DNA of 64,000 nucleotides from an uncultured Acidimicrobiaceae bacterium. Lineage in GTDB: Bacteria > Actinomycetota > Acidimicrobiia > Acidimicrobiales > SZUA-35. Below, piece by piece: positions 32,941-42,982 of the stretch. Below the pieces are notes generated by a model, which saw only the letters and a list, made by a program, of their open reading frames with translations, ran no database searches and was not told the DNA's origin. Positions within the stretch are counted from its first letter, which is position 1; each line of letters begins with the position of its first letter. The DNA lies in NCBI GenBank assembly GCA_947259095.1, contig CAMYLA010000035.1, forward strand, positions 40,586 to 104,585. The letters are read 5' to 3'. Made by a program: the position numbers and the translations under genes.

Positions 32941-33561
32941 CTACATCCGATCGAGCAGCTCGTTCTTCTTCTGCTCGAACTCGGCATCGCTGATGATGGC
33001 CTTGCGTCGCAATTCGTCGAGCTTTTCGATCTGCTCCGGTATCGACAGGCCACCGCCGAGGTTGCGACCGACCCTGTCGTACTTCCGATTTTCGTTGCTC
33101 TCCATCTGCCGATAGATCTCGTTCTGCACGTTGAGCGGCCTGCGGATGTCGGAGAACTTCTGCGATCCCTGCTCGCCGGCCGACTCGATCTCGAGATCGC
33201 CGGAACCGATGAGCCGCTCGAAGAACGATTGGCTGAAGAACACGGTGTTGACCCGTTCCAGCGGGATCTCGGTGCCCTGGCGGCTGAACACGCCGGACCG
33301 GTTGATCAGCCGATCGGTGGTGACCACGAAGCTGGTGGTGCCCCATACGATGTAGCGGGCGATGAACCAGATCAGGATCACCACGATCAGGCCGAGGGCG
33401 ATGATGGTGACCACCGGTTGCTGGATCCAGACCGCAGCCACCATCCCGAGCACCAGCGCCCAGAACAGGGCCAGGGCCTGGGTCGCGAAGAACCACCAGT
33501 GGGGCTTGAGATCGAGTACGACCTCCTCATCGGAGTAGGCCTGGTCTTCGCGGAATGCCAC
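32941..33561 (-). CDS. bPH2 membrane protein with SHOCT domain
   Basis: A 206-residue protein with two helices (about 25-45 and 48-70), a bacterial PH domain of the DUF304 type (about 75-150: TTSFVVTTDRLINRSGVFSR and IPLERVNTVFFSQSFFERLIG), and a C-terminal SHOCT motif (IEKLDELRRKAIISDAEFEQ, ending KKNELLDRM). SHOCT segments mediate oligomerisation. The start GTG is leaderless (TACCAT, 6 nt). It sits between the malic enzyme and UvrD genes with no metabolic link evident. Confidence 0.9.
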   Translation of the reverse strand: MAFREDQAYSDEEVVLDLKPHWWFFATQALALFWALVLGMVAAVWIQQPVVTIIALGLIVVILIWFIARYIVWGTTSFVVTTDRLINRSGVFSRQGTEIPLERVNTVFFSQSFFERLIGSGDLEIESAGEQGSQKFSDIRRPLNVQNEIYRQMESNENRKYDRVGRNLGGGLSIPEQIEKLDELRRKAIISDAEFEQKKNELLDRM

Positions 33562-33567
33562 ATGTCG

Positions 33568-33573
33568 ATGGTA
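33568..33573 (-). promoter_or_regulatory. -10 box TACCAT, leaderless start
   Basis: TACCAT lies 6 nt before the GTG at 33561. Confidence 0.6.
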
Positions 33574-33662
33574 ACTGCTGACGACGGCCGGCTCGCCATG
33601 ATCGACGATCAGCCTCCGGCGGGCCCCGGCCTCGTCGGCACCGGGATGTCAGACCCGGCGGC

Positions 33663-33668
33663 TAAGGT
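33663..33668 (+). promoter_or_regulatory. -10 box TAAGGT, leaderless start
   Basis: TAAGGT lies 7 nt before the GTG at 33676 and decides this start over the in-frame ATG at 33646. Confidence 0.55.
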
Positions 33669-33675
33669 CGGTCTG

Positions 33676-35757
33676 GTGGAAGCGGGGGACGCCGAAAAAC
33701 AGACCGATCAGCTGTTCGAGGATGAGCCGGTCGATCGAGACCGGCAATGGTCCGGCCCGGGTGGAAGCGGCCCCGATCACCTCCTGGACGGTCTCAACCA
33801 GTCGCAGATCAGGGCGGTCACCGAACCCGGCGGGCCGCTGGTGGTGCTGGCCGGGGCCGGCTCCGGCAAGACGAGGGTCCTGACCCGAAGGATCGCCTGG
33901 CGGATCCTCCGTGGCGAGACGGACCCCAACCGGGTCCTCACCCTCACCTTCACCAGGAAGGCGGCGGCCGAGCTGCGGGAGCGCCAGTACCGCCTCGGGC
34001 TCCGCGACCGGGTACCGGCCGGCACCTTCCACGGCATCGCGCTCACCCAACTCCGGCAACGGTGGAACGAGCGCCGCACCATCCCGCCGACGCTGCTCGA
34101 TCGTAAGGTCCGATTCGTGGCCCAGCTGAGCCCCAACCGCAAGGGGGTCGAGATCACCGACATCGTGGCCGAGATCGACTGGGCCCGGGCCAGGATGATC
34201 GAACCGGACCGGTATCACGAGGCGGCGCTGCGGGCCGGCCGGACACCGCCCCTGCCGTCCGAGGACTTGGCGGCGGTCATGGTTCGCTACCAACAGGAAA
34301 AACGCAGGAAGCGGCTGGTCGACTTCGACGATCTGCTGCTGCTGGCCATTCGCGACCTGCGGGCCGATGCCGACTATGCCGCCGCGGTCCGGTGGCGGCA
34401 CCGACACTTCTACGTCGACGAATTCCAGGATGTCAACCCACTGCAGTACGCCCTGCTCCAGGAGTGGCTCGGCGACCGCAACGACCTGTTCCTCGTCGGC
34501 GATCCGAACCAGGCCATCTACGGCTGGAACGGGGCCGACCCCCACCTGCTGCAGCGGATGGCAGACGCCGACGGCTCCACGGTGATCGAACTGAACGACA
34601 ACTACCGGTCGACCCCCCAGGTTCTCGGTCTGGCCGGCGCCACCCTCGGTTCGGTGGCGGCGTCCAAGCTTCGGGCCCACCGGCCGGGTGGACCGGCCCC
34701 CACCCTCACCTCCTACGGCTCCGACCGGGCCGAGGCCGACGGCATCGCGGAGGCCATCCACCAGGCCAAGGGTTTTGGCGATGGGTGGTCCGATCAGGCC
34801 GTCCTGGTTCGGACCAACGCCCAGCTGGTTGTGATCGAGCAGGCGCTGACCGAGCGGCGGATCCCCTGCCGGCTCCGGAGTGGGCCCGGCCCGCTGGGCG
34901 CTCCCGAGGTCAAGGCCGAGCTCAAGGCCATCGGGCGCGACGGGATAGACCTCATCGCCAGCCTGGAGGAGCTCGACGAGCGCCTCGCCGCCCTGGCCGC
35001 CGAACAGACCAAGATCAGCGTCGACCGGTACAACAATCTGGCTGCGCTGAGCCGGGTGATCCACGAGTACATCACGATCGACCCCCAACCAAACGGACCG
35101 GGCCTGCTGGCCTGGGTCGACACCATGCAGCGGGGCGATGTCGACAGTCGTACCGATGCGGTTGATCTCGTGACCTTCCACGGGGCGAAGGGCCTGGAGT
35201 GGCCGGTCGTGCACGTGGCAGGCCTCGAGGACGGCTTCGTTCCGATCGCCTACGCCAAGACCGAAGCCCAACGTCAGGAAGAGCGCCGGCTGCTGTATGT
35301 GGCGTTGACCAGAGCCCAGACCGAGATCCATCTCAGCTGGGCCATGGAGCGGACGTTCGGCACCCGGTCCGGCAAGCGCAAGCCGGCGCCGATGCTCGAT
35401 GCCCTGGCCGCGGCCATTGCGGCCATCGGGCCCGGCCGTGCCACCGGCGTGGATTGGCGAGCCCAGATCGAACGCACCAGGAGCCGCATCCCAACCGCCG
35501 ACGCCGAAACGGTCCCGGCCCCGGCGGTCGATGTCCTCGCCGAGCTGCGGGAGTGGCGGGCCCGCAAGGCCAGGGCGGCGGGTGTTCCCCACCATGTGAT
35601 CCTCAACGATCAGATCCTGCGGGTGATCGCCGAGCAACGTCCCGACACCCGGGCCCAGCTGGCAACCATGCCCGGGATGCGGCCAACCAAGCTGCAGCGC
35701 TACGGCGACGAGCTGCTGGCCGTCCTGGCCGTCCGGCCGGCGGCCATGGATTCCTGA
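33676..35757 (+). CDS. UvrD/Rep-type helicase with HRDC domain
   Basis: A 693-residue superfamily 1A DNA helicase for repair or recombination. Motifs: Q-motif LLDGLNQSQIRAV, Walker A LAGAGSGKTRVL, LTFTRKAAAELRER, Walker B VDEFQDVNPLQY, GDPNQAIYGWNGA, NDNYRSTPQVLG, VDLVTFHGAKGLEWPVV and YVALTRAQTEIHL. The C-terminus (about 610-690) is an HRDC-like domain (LREWRARKARAAGVP, LATMPGMRPTKLQRYGDELL). This matches actinobacterial UvrD2-like helicases, although a Cys4 linker motif is not seen. The GTG at 33676 is leaderless. Confidence 0.92.
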   Translation: MEAGDAEKQTDQLFEDEPVDRDRQWSGPGGSGPDHLLDGLNQSQIRAVTEPGGPLVVLAGAGSGKTRVLTRRIAWRILRGETDPNRVLTLTFTRKAAAELRERQYRLGLRDRVPAGTFHGIALTQLRQRWNERRTIPPTLLDRKVRFVAQLSPNRKGVEITDIVAEIDWARARMIEPDRYHEAALRAGRTPPLPSEDLAAVMVRYQQEKRRKRLVDFDDLLLLAIRDLRADADYAAAVRWRHRHFYVDEFQDVNPLQYALLQEWLGDRNDLFLVGDPNQAIYGWNGADPHLLQRMADADGSTVIELNDNYRSTPQVLGLAGATLGSVAASKLRAHRPGGPAPTLTSYGSDRAEADGIAEAIHQAKGFGDGWSDQAVLVRTNAQLVVIEQALTERRIPCRLRSGPGPLGAPEVKAELKAIGRDGIDLIASLEELDERLAALAAEQTKISVDRYNNLAALSRVIHEYITIDPQPNGPGLLAWVDTMQRGDVDSRTDAVDLVTFHGAKGLEWPVVHVAGLEDGFVPIAYAKTEAQRQEERRLLYVALTRAQTEIHLSWAMERTFGTRSGKRKPAPMLDALAAAIAAIGPGRATGVDWRAQIERTRSRIPTADAETVPAPAVDVLAELREWRARKARAAGVPHHVILNDQILRVIAEQRPDTRAQLATMPGMRPTKLQRYGDELLAVLAVRPAAMDS

Positions 35758-35826
35758 GGGCCGGCGGCCCATCGGCCCGACCGGCGGCCGGTCAACGCCC
35801 GGGTGGGGCATCGCCCTCCGGGCCGG

Positions 35827-38058
35827 TCAGTCCGGACGGCCGTCCGGGGTCACCACCGCAACCACCGTCTGCGATGCGTGTTCCAGGACATACTCCACGT
35901 TGGGGCCGAGGCTCGGCCTGCCGTCGTCGAGGCGCCGCAGCCGGGCGCCGAGCACGATCAGGTCGGCGTCGATCTCCACCGCCTGGCTGACGATCTCCAC
36001 CGCCGGTCGGTTGGCGAACCGGATCTCGGTGTCGGCGTTGGCGCTGACCTCCAGTGCGTGGGCGTGGGCTTGGGCCAGGACCCGCTCGGCCACATCGAGC
36101 TCGGCCCGCTCATTGCCGGCCACCATGGTCGGTTCGGCCCCGACCTCGACCGCGGTGCCCCCACTTCGGATTCGATCGAGCAGTCGCCGACCGATGTCGG
36201 GTCGGTCATCGGGAGGCTGATACACCACATGGCTCAGGGTCAGCCGGGTGCCGAGTCGGCCGGACAGGTTGGCCGCCAGCTCCTGGGCGGCCCGTGACGA
36301 CGGGCTGGCCACCACCGGTACCAGCGCCTGGGCGAAGATGCCGGGCAACGCTCCGGGCAGGTTCCTGGCGGTACGGACGATGACGACCGGAAGGTCGCTG
36401 GTCTTCAACAGCTCGTCGACCAGCGGCGACACGAAGGTCCCTCGGCCCGGCTCGGCCACCGCCCCGACCGCAATGACCCCGTACCCGAGCTTCGATTGGG
36501 CGACGATCTGCTTTGCTTCGTCGACGACGTCGACGTGATCGAGCGTGGCCACGTCCAGCTCCCGGCCGTACAACACGTTCTCCAGCACGGTCATATCGGG
36601 CCCGCCGCCGTTCTTGCTGACGGCCATGACCGTGGCCGCCAGCTCCTCGGGCCAGGCGAAGTGCACGATCTGGGCTGCCACGATGCTGTTGGTGTCGGAT
36701 GCCGATGGCAGCAGGATCCTGCTGTTGCGGATGAGCAGGTTCCGCGACAGCGCCTCCTCCCTGGCCAGCCGTTCCCGCTCGGCCACCGAACCCTCGAGGT
36801 CCTTGCTGAAGACCCGGAGACCGATCGAGGCCAGCAATGAGGTGACCAGCGGAATCATCACGATGATGGTGAAGCTGGTCTGGTTGAACACCCCGAGCGA
36901 CAGCCCGACCGTGGCGATGATGATCTCCAGGGCCCCTCTGGCGTTCAAGCCGGCGCCGAGCACAAAACCCTCACGGGAGGTGAGCCCGGCCCACCGGGCG
37001 CCGGCCCACGAGCCGAAGAACTTGAACACGACCGCAACGAACAACAGCACCAGCGCCCAGGCCAACGCCGAGCCCTGCAACAATGAGAGGTCGAGCCGCA
37101 GCCCGGCCGTGGCGAAGAACAGGGGGGCGAACAGAACCGCGGTGAGGTCCTCGATCAGGTGCTGCGATTCGATCTGCTGATATCGGGACTTGGCCAGGAT
37201 CACCCCGGCCACGAAACTGCCGAGCACCGCCTCGACACCGAGGCCCTGGGTGATCACGCCGAACACCAACATGGTGGCCAGTGTCACCGTGAGCGCACCC
37301 TGCAGGTTGCGGCCGTCCCGGCGGACGTACCGCAGCGCCATGTCGACCCCACGTTGCCCGAAGGTCAGCGCCCCGACCAGGAACAGCCCGAGCCCGATGA
37401 TGGTGAAGCCGATATCGATGGCCGACAGCTCACCGGAGGCCGCCAGACCGGCGATGACGCCGAGGATGATCCACCCGATCACATCGTTTGCCATGCCAAC
37501 CGCAATGGTGATCTGGCCGACATCGCGCCGCATCAGCCCGAGGTCGCCAAGGATCTTGGCCACCACCGCCAAGGCCGAGACGGCGACGCTGACCGCGATG
37601 AACAGGGTGAAGACCAGCCGGCTGGGGCTTGTGCCGTCGATCTGGCCGTAGAACGAGTCCGGCATGAGCCAGCCGGCGACGACCCCGCCTGCGAACGGCA
37701 CCGCCAGGCTGCCGACGGTGACCAGGGCCGCAGCCCGGCCGAGCCGGCGGATCAGGTCGAGGTCGGTTTCGAAGCCGGCCACAACCAACAGGAACGCCGC
37801 ACTGAACCAGCTGACCGAGAGCAGCATCGCCGATTGCTGTTCGGCGTAGGGCTGACCTGGCAGGAACCAGTCGAATCCGCCCGGCCAGACCACACCGAAC
37901 ACGCTGGGACCGAGGAGGAGGCCGGCGCAGAGTTGGCCGACCACCGATGGCAGGTTGATCCGCCGCGCCACCTCACCCAGAATCCGGGCTGCGGCGTACA
38001 ACACCAACAGCTGAACCCAGAACACCAGCAGCTGGTGGTGGTCCAGGCTCGTCAACAT
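35827..38058 (-). CDS. CPA2-family cation/proton antiporter with C-terminal USP-like domain
   Basis: A 743-residue protein. The N-terminal ~420 residues form a 12-13 helix Na+(K+)/H+ antiporter of KefB/NapA type, with inverted-repeat motifs (LPSVVGQLCAGLLLGPSVFG; MANDVIGWIILGVIAGL as the ND-type ion site; GAGLNARGALEIIIATVGL). The C-terminal ~290 residues look like tandem universal-stress-protein domains (AVGAVAEPGRGTFVSPLVDE, LIVLGARLRR), in place of the RCK domain of KefB. That suggests nucleotide-controlled gating. It ends 69 bp from the convergent UvrD stop and starts 3 bp from the exonuclease gene stop. Confidence 0.88.
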   Translation of the reverse strand: MLTSLDHHQLLVFWVQLLVLYAAARILGEVARRINLPSVVGQLCAGLLLGPSVFGVVWPGGFDWFLPGQPYAEQQSAMLLSVSWFSAAFLLVVAGFETDLDLIRRLGRAAALVTVGSLAVPFAGGVVAGWLMPDSFYGQIDGTSPSRLVFTLFIAVSVAVSALAVVAKILGDLGLMRRDVGQITIAVGMANDVIGWIILGVIAGLAASGELSAIDIGFTIIGLGLFLVGALTFGQRGVDMALRYVRRDGRNLQGALTVTLATMLVFGVITQGLGVEAVLGSFVAGVILAKSRYQQIESQHLIEDLTAVLFAPLFFATAGLRLDLSLLQGSALAWALVLLFVAVVFKFFGSWAGARWAGLTSREGFVLGAGLNARGALEIIIATVGLSLGVFNQTSFTIIVMIPLVTSLLASIGLRVFSKDLEGSVAERERLAREEALSRNLLIRNSRILLPSASDTNSIVAAQIVHFAWPEELAATVMAVSKNGGGPDMTVLENVLYGRELDVATLDHVDVVDEAKQIVAQSKLGYGVIAVGAVAEPGRGTFVSPLVDELLKTSDLPVVIVRTARNLPGALPGIFAQALVPVVASPSSRAAQELAANLSGRLGTRLTLSHVVYQPPDDRPDIGRRLLDRIRSGGTAVEVGAEPTMVAGNERAELDVAERVLAQAHAHALEVSANADTEIRFANRPAVEIVSQAVEIDADLIVLGARLRRLDDGRPSLGPNVEYVLEHASQTVVAVVTPDGRPD

Positions 38059-38061
38059 GGT

Positions 38062-38838
38062 CTACGACTGGCCGAAGCCGGCCAGAACGGGAGCGTGGTC
38101 GCTGGGCTTCTTGCCTTTTCTGGCGTTTCGGTCGACCAGATCGATCCTCGATCGCTGGGCCAGCGGCTGGGAGGAGAGGATGTAATCGATTCTCATGCCC
38201 TGGCGCTTGTGGAAGCGGCCGGCCTGGTAGTCGTAGTAGGAGTAGAGACCATCCTCGGGATAGCGGACCCGGAAGGTGTCGACCAGACCCCACTGTTTGA
38301 TCCTGTCCAAGGCGGCCCGTTCCTCGGGGGTCACGTGGGTCAGGCCCTCGAACGCGGCCCGATCCCACACATCCCGATCTTCGGGGGCGATGTTCCAGTC
38401 CCCGGCCACCACCACGTCCTCGGTCGGCTCCACCGTTCGTTCCAGGTGCTCCCGCAGCCGGCCGAGCCAGTTCAGCTTGTAGTGGTAGTGCTCGTGCCCG
38501 ACCTCACGACCGTTCGGCACGTACACGCTGTGGACCCGGGTCGAGCCGCATCGGGCCGACACCAGCCGGGCGTCCTCGTCGGGCTCGATGCCGTGGGCGA
38601 AACCGAGGATCGGCTCCTCGAGACCGATCCGGGAGGCGATGGCCACGCCGTTCCACTGACCCTGCCCGTGGTGTACCACGTCGTAGCCCTCGGCGGCGAA
38701 CAGATCGGTGGGGAACGCCTCGTCGGCAAGCTTGGTCTCCTGCAGGCACAGCACGTCGGGGCGAACCTCGGCCAACCACTGCTCGACCCTGGGCATCCGG
38801 GCATTCAGCGAGTTCACATTCCACGTCGCCACGAGCAC
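38062..38838 (-). CDS. xth: Exodeoxyribonuclease III
   Basis: AP endonuclease/3'-5' exonuclease for base-excision repair. The 258-residue protein carries ATWNVNSLNARMPRVEQWL, LQETKLAD (metal Glu), YVPNGREVG, AGDWNIAPEDRDVWD and DYILSSQPL plus SDHAPVLAGF (catalytic His). The GTG at 38838 is leaderless (TATGGT, 6 nt); the frame is open further upstream to 38892. It is divergent from kgd and directly precedes the antiporter gene with a 3-bp gap, suggesting co-transcription. Confidence 0.95.
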   Translation of the reverse strand: MLVATWNVNSLNARMPRVEQWLAEVRPDVLCLQETKLADEAFPTDLFAAEGYDVVHHGQGQWNGVAIASRIGLEEPILGFAHGIEPDEDARLVSARCGSTRVHSVYVPNGREVGHEHYHYKLNWLGRLREHLERTVEPTEDVVVAGDWNIAPEDRDVWDRAAFEGLTHVTPEERAALDRIKQWGLVDTFRVRYPEDGLYSYYDYQAGRFHKRQGMRIDYILSSQPLAQRSRIDLVDRNARKGKKPSDHAPVLAGFGQS

Positions 38839-38844
38839 CCATGG

Positions 38845-38850
38845 ACCATA
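38845..38850 (-). promoter_or_regulatory. -10 box TATGGT, leaderless start
   Basis: TATGGT lies 6 nt before the GTG at 38838 of the exonuclease III gene. Confidence 0.6.
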
Positions 38851-38923
38851 ACCCTTCCTGGCAGGCCAATGCTCGTTCCAAGCGCCCACCAAGGGTCATT
38901 CCTCACCTGCCCGGCCCAGAGAG

Positions 38924-38929
38924 TAGGAT
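38924..38929 (+). promoter_or_regulatory. -10 box TAGGAT, leadered, for kgd
   Basis: TAGGAT lies 44 nt before the GTG at 38974; the leader contains the Shine-Dalgarno AGAGGAGC. Confidence 0.5.
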
Positions 38930-38973
38930 CGACGCACGGCAGAGGCCGGAACCGCTCGACAGAGGAGCAGGAC

Positions 38974-41900
38974 GTGACCACCAACGGAATCGGTGACGAG
39001 AACGACGCCGAGGGCGACAACTCGTCCGCAGCCGGACCGAACTCGTGGCTGGTCGACGAGATGTATCAGCAGTACCTCGGCAACCCTCGATCGGTCCCGG
39101 AGGAATGGCGGGAGGTCTTCGGAGAAGGCGGACCGGCCGGCGCGGAGCCCGGCCAGACCCCGCCCTCGAGCCTGCCACCGGCGGCCACCCCACCGGCGCC
39201 CACCCATCGGGCCACCACGGAGCCCTCCCCCACCGCCCGGCCCGCGCTGCCACCGATCGGCTCCGTGCCGACCCAGGCCGCCCAATCTCCGACCGGCCCG
39301 GACCAGCCTGCACCGGGCAGCGAGCTCCCGGCAGGGACCGGCCTGGCAGAGCCATCACCGGCCCACGCCCCCGCCCCGGGCCCACCGCCGGCGCTGACGC
39401 CGGCCCCCGCCACCGACGCCGACGCGGCCGTCGACAGCACCAACGGCGCCGTGCCCCAGCAGTCGGCACCGGAACGAACCCAACCCGGTCCGGCGCCGGC
39501 CAACGCGGTGGAAGGTCCGGGCGACGATCGGAGCAACGGTGACCGGGCCAACGGCGCCGAGGTGCCGACCGACGAGCCGGCCCCGGAGCACCACGACGAA
39601 GCGATCCGCGGGGTGGCGGCCCGGATCGCGGCCAACATGGAGGCCAGCCTCGACGTTCCCACCGCCACCAGCTTCAGGGAAGTGCCGGCCAAGCTGCTCG
39701 AGGTCAACCGCAAGGTCCTCAACAACCACCTCCGCCGGGTCAGGGGAGGCAAGGTCAGCTTCACCCATCTCATCGGCTACGCCGTCGTTCGGGCCATCGC
39801 CGAGAAGGTGCCGAACCTCAACAACAGCTACCGGACCGACGAGAACGACAAGCCGTTTCTGGTCCGCAATCCCCACATCAACGTGGGGATCGCCGTCGAC
39901 CAGGAGAAGGCAGACGGATCACGGACGCTCATCGTCCCGGTCATCAAGCAGACCGAGACGATGAACTTCGCCCAGTTCGTCGATGCCTATGAGGGACTCA
40001 TCCGCAAGGTCCGCGACGGCAAGATCGGCGTCGACGATCTGATGGGGGCCACGATCAGCCTGACCAACCCCGGCACCATCGGCACCGTGCAGTCGGTGCC
40101 CCGGCTGATGCCTGGCCAGGGTGCCATCATCGGTGTCGGCCGGATCGGCTATCCGGCCGAATACGAGGCGGCAGACCCCAAGATGCTGGCCCAACTCGGC
40201 CTGTCGAAGATCATCGCCATCACCTCCACCTACGATCATCGGATCATCCAGGGCGCCGAGTCGGGGCTGTTCCTGAAGCGGGTCCACGAGCTGCTCCTCG
40301 GCGAGGACGACTTCTACGATCAGCTCTTCGGCGACATGGCCGTGCCGTACGAGGCGGTGAAGTGGCGCATCGACCACGGCACCTCCGATTACGAGGACAG
40401 CGTCACCGGAGCGGTGGCGAAGCAGATGGCGGTCAACACCCTCATCAACCAGTATCGGGTGCGAGGTCATCTCATCGCCAACACCGACCCCCTGGCCGAC
40501 CGGGCGGCGGCCATGCACACCGAACTCGATCCGGCCACCTACGGCCTGACCATCTGGGATCTCGACCGAGAGTTCCTGACCGGCAGTCGGGCCGGCATCT
40601 ACGCCTCGGTCGGCGGCGATGTCCAGATGATGAAGCTGGGCGACATCCTCGGCGTGCTGCGCGACGCCTACTGCAGGACGATCGGCGTCGAGTACATGCA
40701 CATCGCCGATCCGATCGAGAAGCGATGGATCCAGGAGCAGGTGGAGGGTGATCAGCCACTGCTCGATCGCACCACCCAGCAGCACATCCTGGAACGGCTG
40801 AGCGCAGCCGAGGCGCTCGAGAAGTTTCTGGCCGCCCGCTACGTCGGCCAGAAACGTTTTGGCCTCGAGGGCACCGAGAGTGCAATCCCCATCCTCGATG
40901 CGGTCCTGTCGGCCGCGGCGGACGCCAGCATGGAACGTGCCATTCTCGGCATGGCCCACCGGGGCCGGCTCAACGTGCTGGTCAACATCATGGGCAAGTA
41001 CTACACGGACCTGTTCACCGAGTTCGAAGGGGCGGTCGACGAGAACGCGGTCCAGGGCTCGGGCGACGTGAAATATCATCTGGGCCAGGTCGGCCAGCAC
41101 GTCAGCCAGCGGAACAACACCATCGACATCGAGCTGGCCGCCAACCCGTCCCACCTCGAAGCGGTGGACCCGGTGGTGGTCGGCATGGCCCGGGCCTACA
41201 TGGACCAGAGCACCGCCGGCAACTATCCGATCCTGCCGGTACTGATCCACGGCGACGCCGCGTTCGCCGGTCAGGGTGTGGTGGCCGAGACGCTGAACCT
41301 GTCACAGGTCCACGGCTACAAGGTCGGCGGCACCATCCATCTGGTCATCAACAACCAGCTCGGCTACACCACCGCCCCTCACCAGTCCCGTTCGTCGGAA
41401 TACTCGACCGATGTGGCCAAGACGGTCCAGGCGCCGATCTTCCACGTCAACTCCGATGACCCCGAGGCCTGCGTCCGGGTGGCCCGGTTGGCCTTCGACT
41501 ACCGCCAGGAGTTCAACAAGGACGTGGTGATCGACATGATCGGGTACCGGCGCCACGGCCACAACGAGGGCGATGACCCGAGCTACACCCAGCCGACGAT
41601 GTACCGCAGGATCTCGGAGTTGCCATCGGCCAGGACGATGTACACCCAGGCCTTGATCGACCGGGGCGACATCACCGTCGAGGAGGCGGAACAGGCCTTG
41701 GAGTACTTCCAGGCCGTGCTGCAGGAGGCGCTGGACACCACGCGAGGCCACGCCCCGCCACCGGACATCAGGGCCGCTCCGCCGCCACCGTCGGTCGGCG
41801 TCCTCCCCCACATAGACACCGGCGTTCCCAGGCGCATCCTCGACGACGTGTACGCCACGATGAACACCGTGCCAGAAGGGTTCACCATCCACCCGAAACT

Positions 41901-42975
41901 GGCCCGCCAGTTCGACGCTCGGAACGAGATGTGGGCCGGCGGCGATGTCGATTGGGCGTTGGGAGAGGCGTTCGCCATCGGGTCGCTGTTGCACGACGGC
42001 ACATCGATCCGACTGGCAGGCCAGGACAGCAGGCGAGGCACGTTCGCCCATCGCCACGCCACCCTCCACGACTACACCGACGGATCCGAGTACACCCCGC
42101 TGCAAGAGGTCGGAGCCGAAGACACCCGCTTCTGGATCTACGACTCAACGCTGTCGGAATACGCCGGGCTCGGCTTCGAGTACGGCTATGCGGTGGCCAA
42201 CCCCAGGGCCCTGGTGATGTGGGAGGCCCAGTTCGGTGATTTCATCAACGGCGCCCAGATCATCATCGATCAGTTCCTGGTGGCGGCCGGGGACAAGTGG
42301 AACCAGTCGGTCAGCCTGGTGATGCTGTTGCCCCACGGCTACGAAGGCCAGGGCCCGGAGCATTCCTCCGGCAGGCTGGAGCGGTTCCTGCTGCTGTGCG
42401 CCGAGGACAACATCCAGGTGGCAAACGTGACCACCGCAGCCCAGTTCTTCCACATGCTGCGCCGGCAGGTGGTGCGGCGGGACTCCAAACCACTGGTGGT
42501 GTTCACCCCCAAGTCCGGCCTTCGGGCCAAATGGTCCCGTTCACCGGTGCAACAGCTGACCCACGGCTCGTTCGAGGAGGTCCTCGACGACAACGTGGCC
42601 AACCCATCGGCGGTGAAGCGGGTGATCTTCGCTTCCGGCAAGGTGGCCATCGAAGCCATCGAACACCGCAACGAGATGGCGACCGACCTGGCGGCAATCG
42701 TTCGGATCGAGCAGCTCTACCCCTGGCCCTTCGCCGCAGTGGCCCACGTACTGGACCGCTACGCCAACGCCGACGAGGTGGTGTGGCTGCAGGAGGAACC
42801 GGAGAACATGGGGGCGTGGAACACCGTCAAGGGTCGTCTCTACGAGGCCCACGGCGAGACCCACCGGGTCCGTCGGGTCAGCCGACCCGAATCGGGCAGC
42901 CCGGCCACCGGTTCGGTCGCCATCCACCGCCAGGAGCAGCAGGAGTTGCTGCAGCGGGCGTTCGGCGGTCTCTGA
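38974..42975 (+). CDS. kgd: Multifunctional 2-oxoglutarate dehydrogenase E2/E1 (Kgd type)
   Basis: A 1333-residue fusion characteristic of actinobacteria, running the E1 (thiamin-diphosphate) and E2 (succinyltransferase) reactions of the TCA cycle. The N-terminus SWLVDEMYQQYLGNPRSV is followed by a long Pro/Ala-rich linker (about 60-200), the E2 acyltransferase domain (about 205-430) with catalytic YDHRIIQGAESG near 420, then the E1 part with MAHRGRLNVLVNIMGKYY near 658, GDAAFAGQGVVAETLNLS near 760, and YRRHGHNEGDDPSYTQP near 855. No lipoyl domain is present, as is usual. The GTG start has AGAGGAGC. It also matches a 2-oxoglutarate decarboxylase/HOA synthase activity known in mycobacteria. 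Confidence 0.96.
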   Translation: MTTNGIGDENDAEGDNSSAAGPNSWLVDEMYQQYLGNPRSVPEEWREVFGEGGPAGAEPGQTPPSSLPPAATPPAPTHRATTEPSPTARPALPPIGSVPTQAAQSPTGPDQPAPGSELPAGTGLAEPSPAHAPAPGPPPALTPAPATDADAAVDSTNGAVPQQSAPERTQPGPAPANAVEGPGDDRSNGDRANGAEVPTDEPAPEHHDEAIRGVAARIAANMEASLDVPTATSFREVPAKLLEVNRKVLNNHLRRVRGGKVSFTHLIGYAVVRAIAEKVPNLNNSYRTDENDKPFLVRNPHINVGIAVDQEKADGSRTLIVPVIKQTETMNFAQFVDAYEGLIRKVRDGKIGVDDLMGATISLTNPGTIGTVQSVPRLMPGQGAIIGVGRIGYPAEYEAADPKMLAQLGLSKIIAITSTYDHRIIQGAESGLFLKRVHELLLGEDDFYDQLFGDMAVPYEAVKWRIDHGTSDYEDSVTGAVAKQMAVNTLINQYRVRGHLIANTDPLADRAAAMHTELDPATYGLTIWDLDREFLTGSRAGIYASVGGDVQMMKLGDILGVLRDAYCRTIGVEYMHIADPIEKRWIQEQVEGDQPLLDRTTQQHILERLSAAEALEKFLAARYVGQKRFGLEGTESAIPILDAVLSAAADASMERAILGMAHRGRLNVLVNIMGKYYTDLFTEFEGAVDENAVQGSGDVKYHLGQVGQHVSQRNNTIDIELAANPSHLEAVDPVVVGMARAYMDQSTAGNYPILPVLIHGDAAFAGQGVVAETLNLSQVHGYKVGGTIHLVINNQLGYTTAPHQSRSSEYSTDVAKTVQAPIFHVNSDDPEACVRVARLAFDYRQEFNKDVVIDMIGYRRHGHNEGDDPSYTQPTMYRRISELPSARTMYTQALIDRGDITVEEAEQALEYFQAVLQEALDTTRGHAPPPDIRAAPPPPSVGVLPHIDTGVPRRILDDVYATMNTVPEGFTIHPKLARQFDARNEMWAGGDVDWALGEAFAIGSLLHDGTSIRLAGQDSRRGTFAHRHATLHDYTDGSEYTPLQEVGAEDTRFWIYDSTLSEYAGLGFEYGYAVANPRALVMWEAQFGDFINGAQIIIDQFLVAAGDKWNQSVSLVMLLPHGYEGQGPEHSSGRLERFLLLCAEDNIQVANVTTAAQFFHMLRRQVVRRDSKPLVVFTPKSGLRAKWSRSPVQQLTHGSFEEVLDDNVANPSAVKRVIFASGKVAIEAIEHRNEMATDLAAIVRIEQLYPWPFAAVAHVLDRYANADEVVWLQEEPENMGAWNTVKGRLYEAHGETHRVRRVSRPESGSPATGSVAIHRQEQQELLQRAFGGL

Positions 42976-42982
42976 CCGGCCC

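Noticed and set aside
37159..38973. 600-codon upstream extension of kgd
   Set aside because: It lies antisense to xth and the antiporter gene; the GTG at 38974 has a Shine-Dalgarno and gives the family N-terminus.
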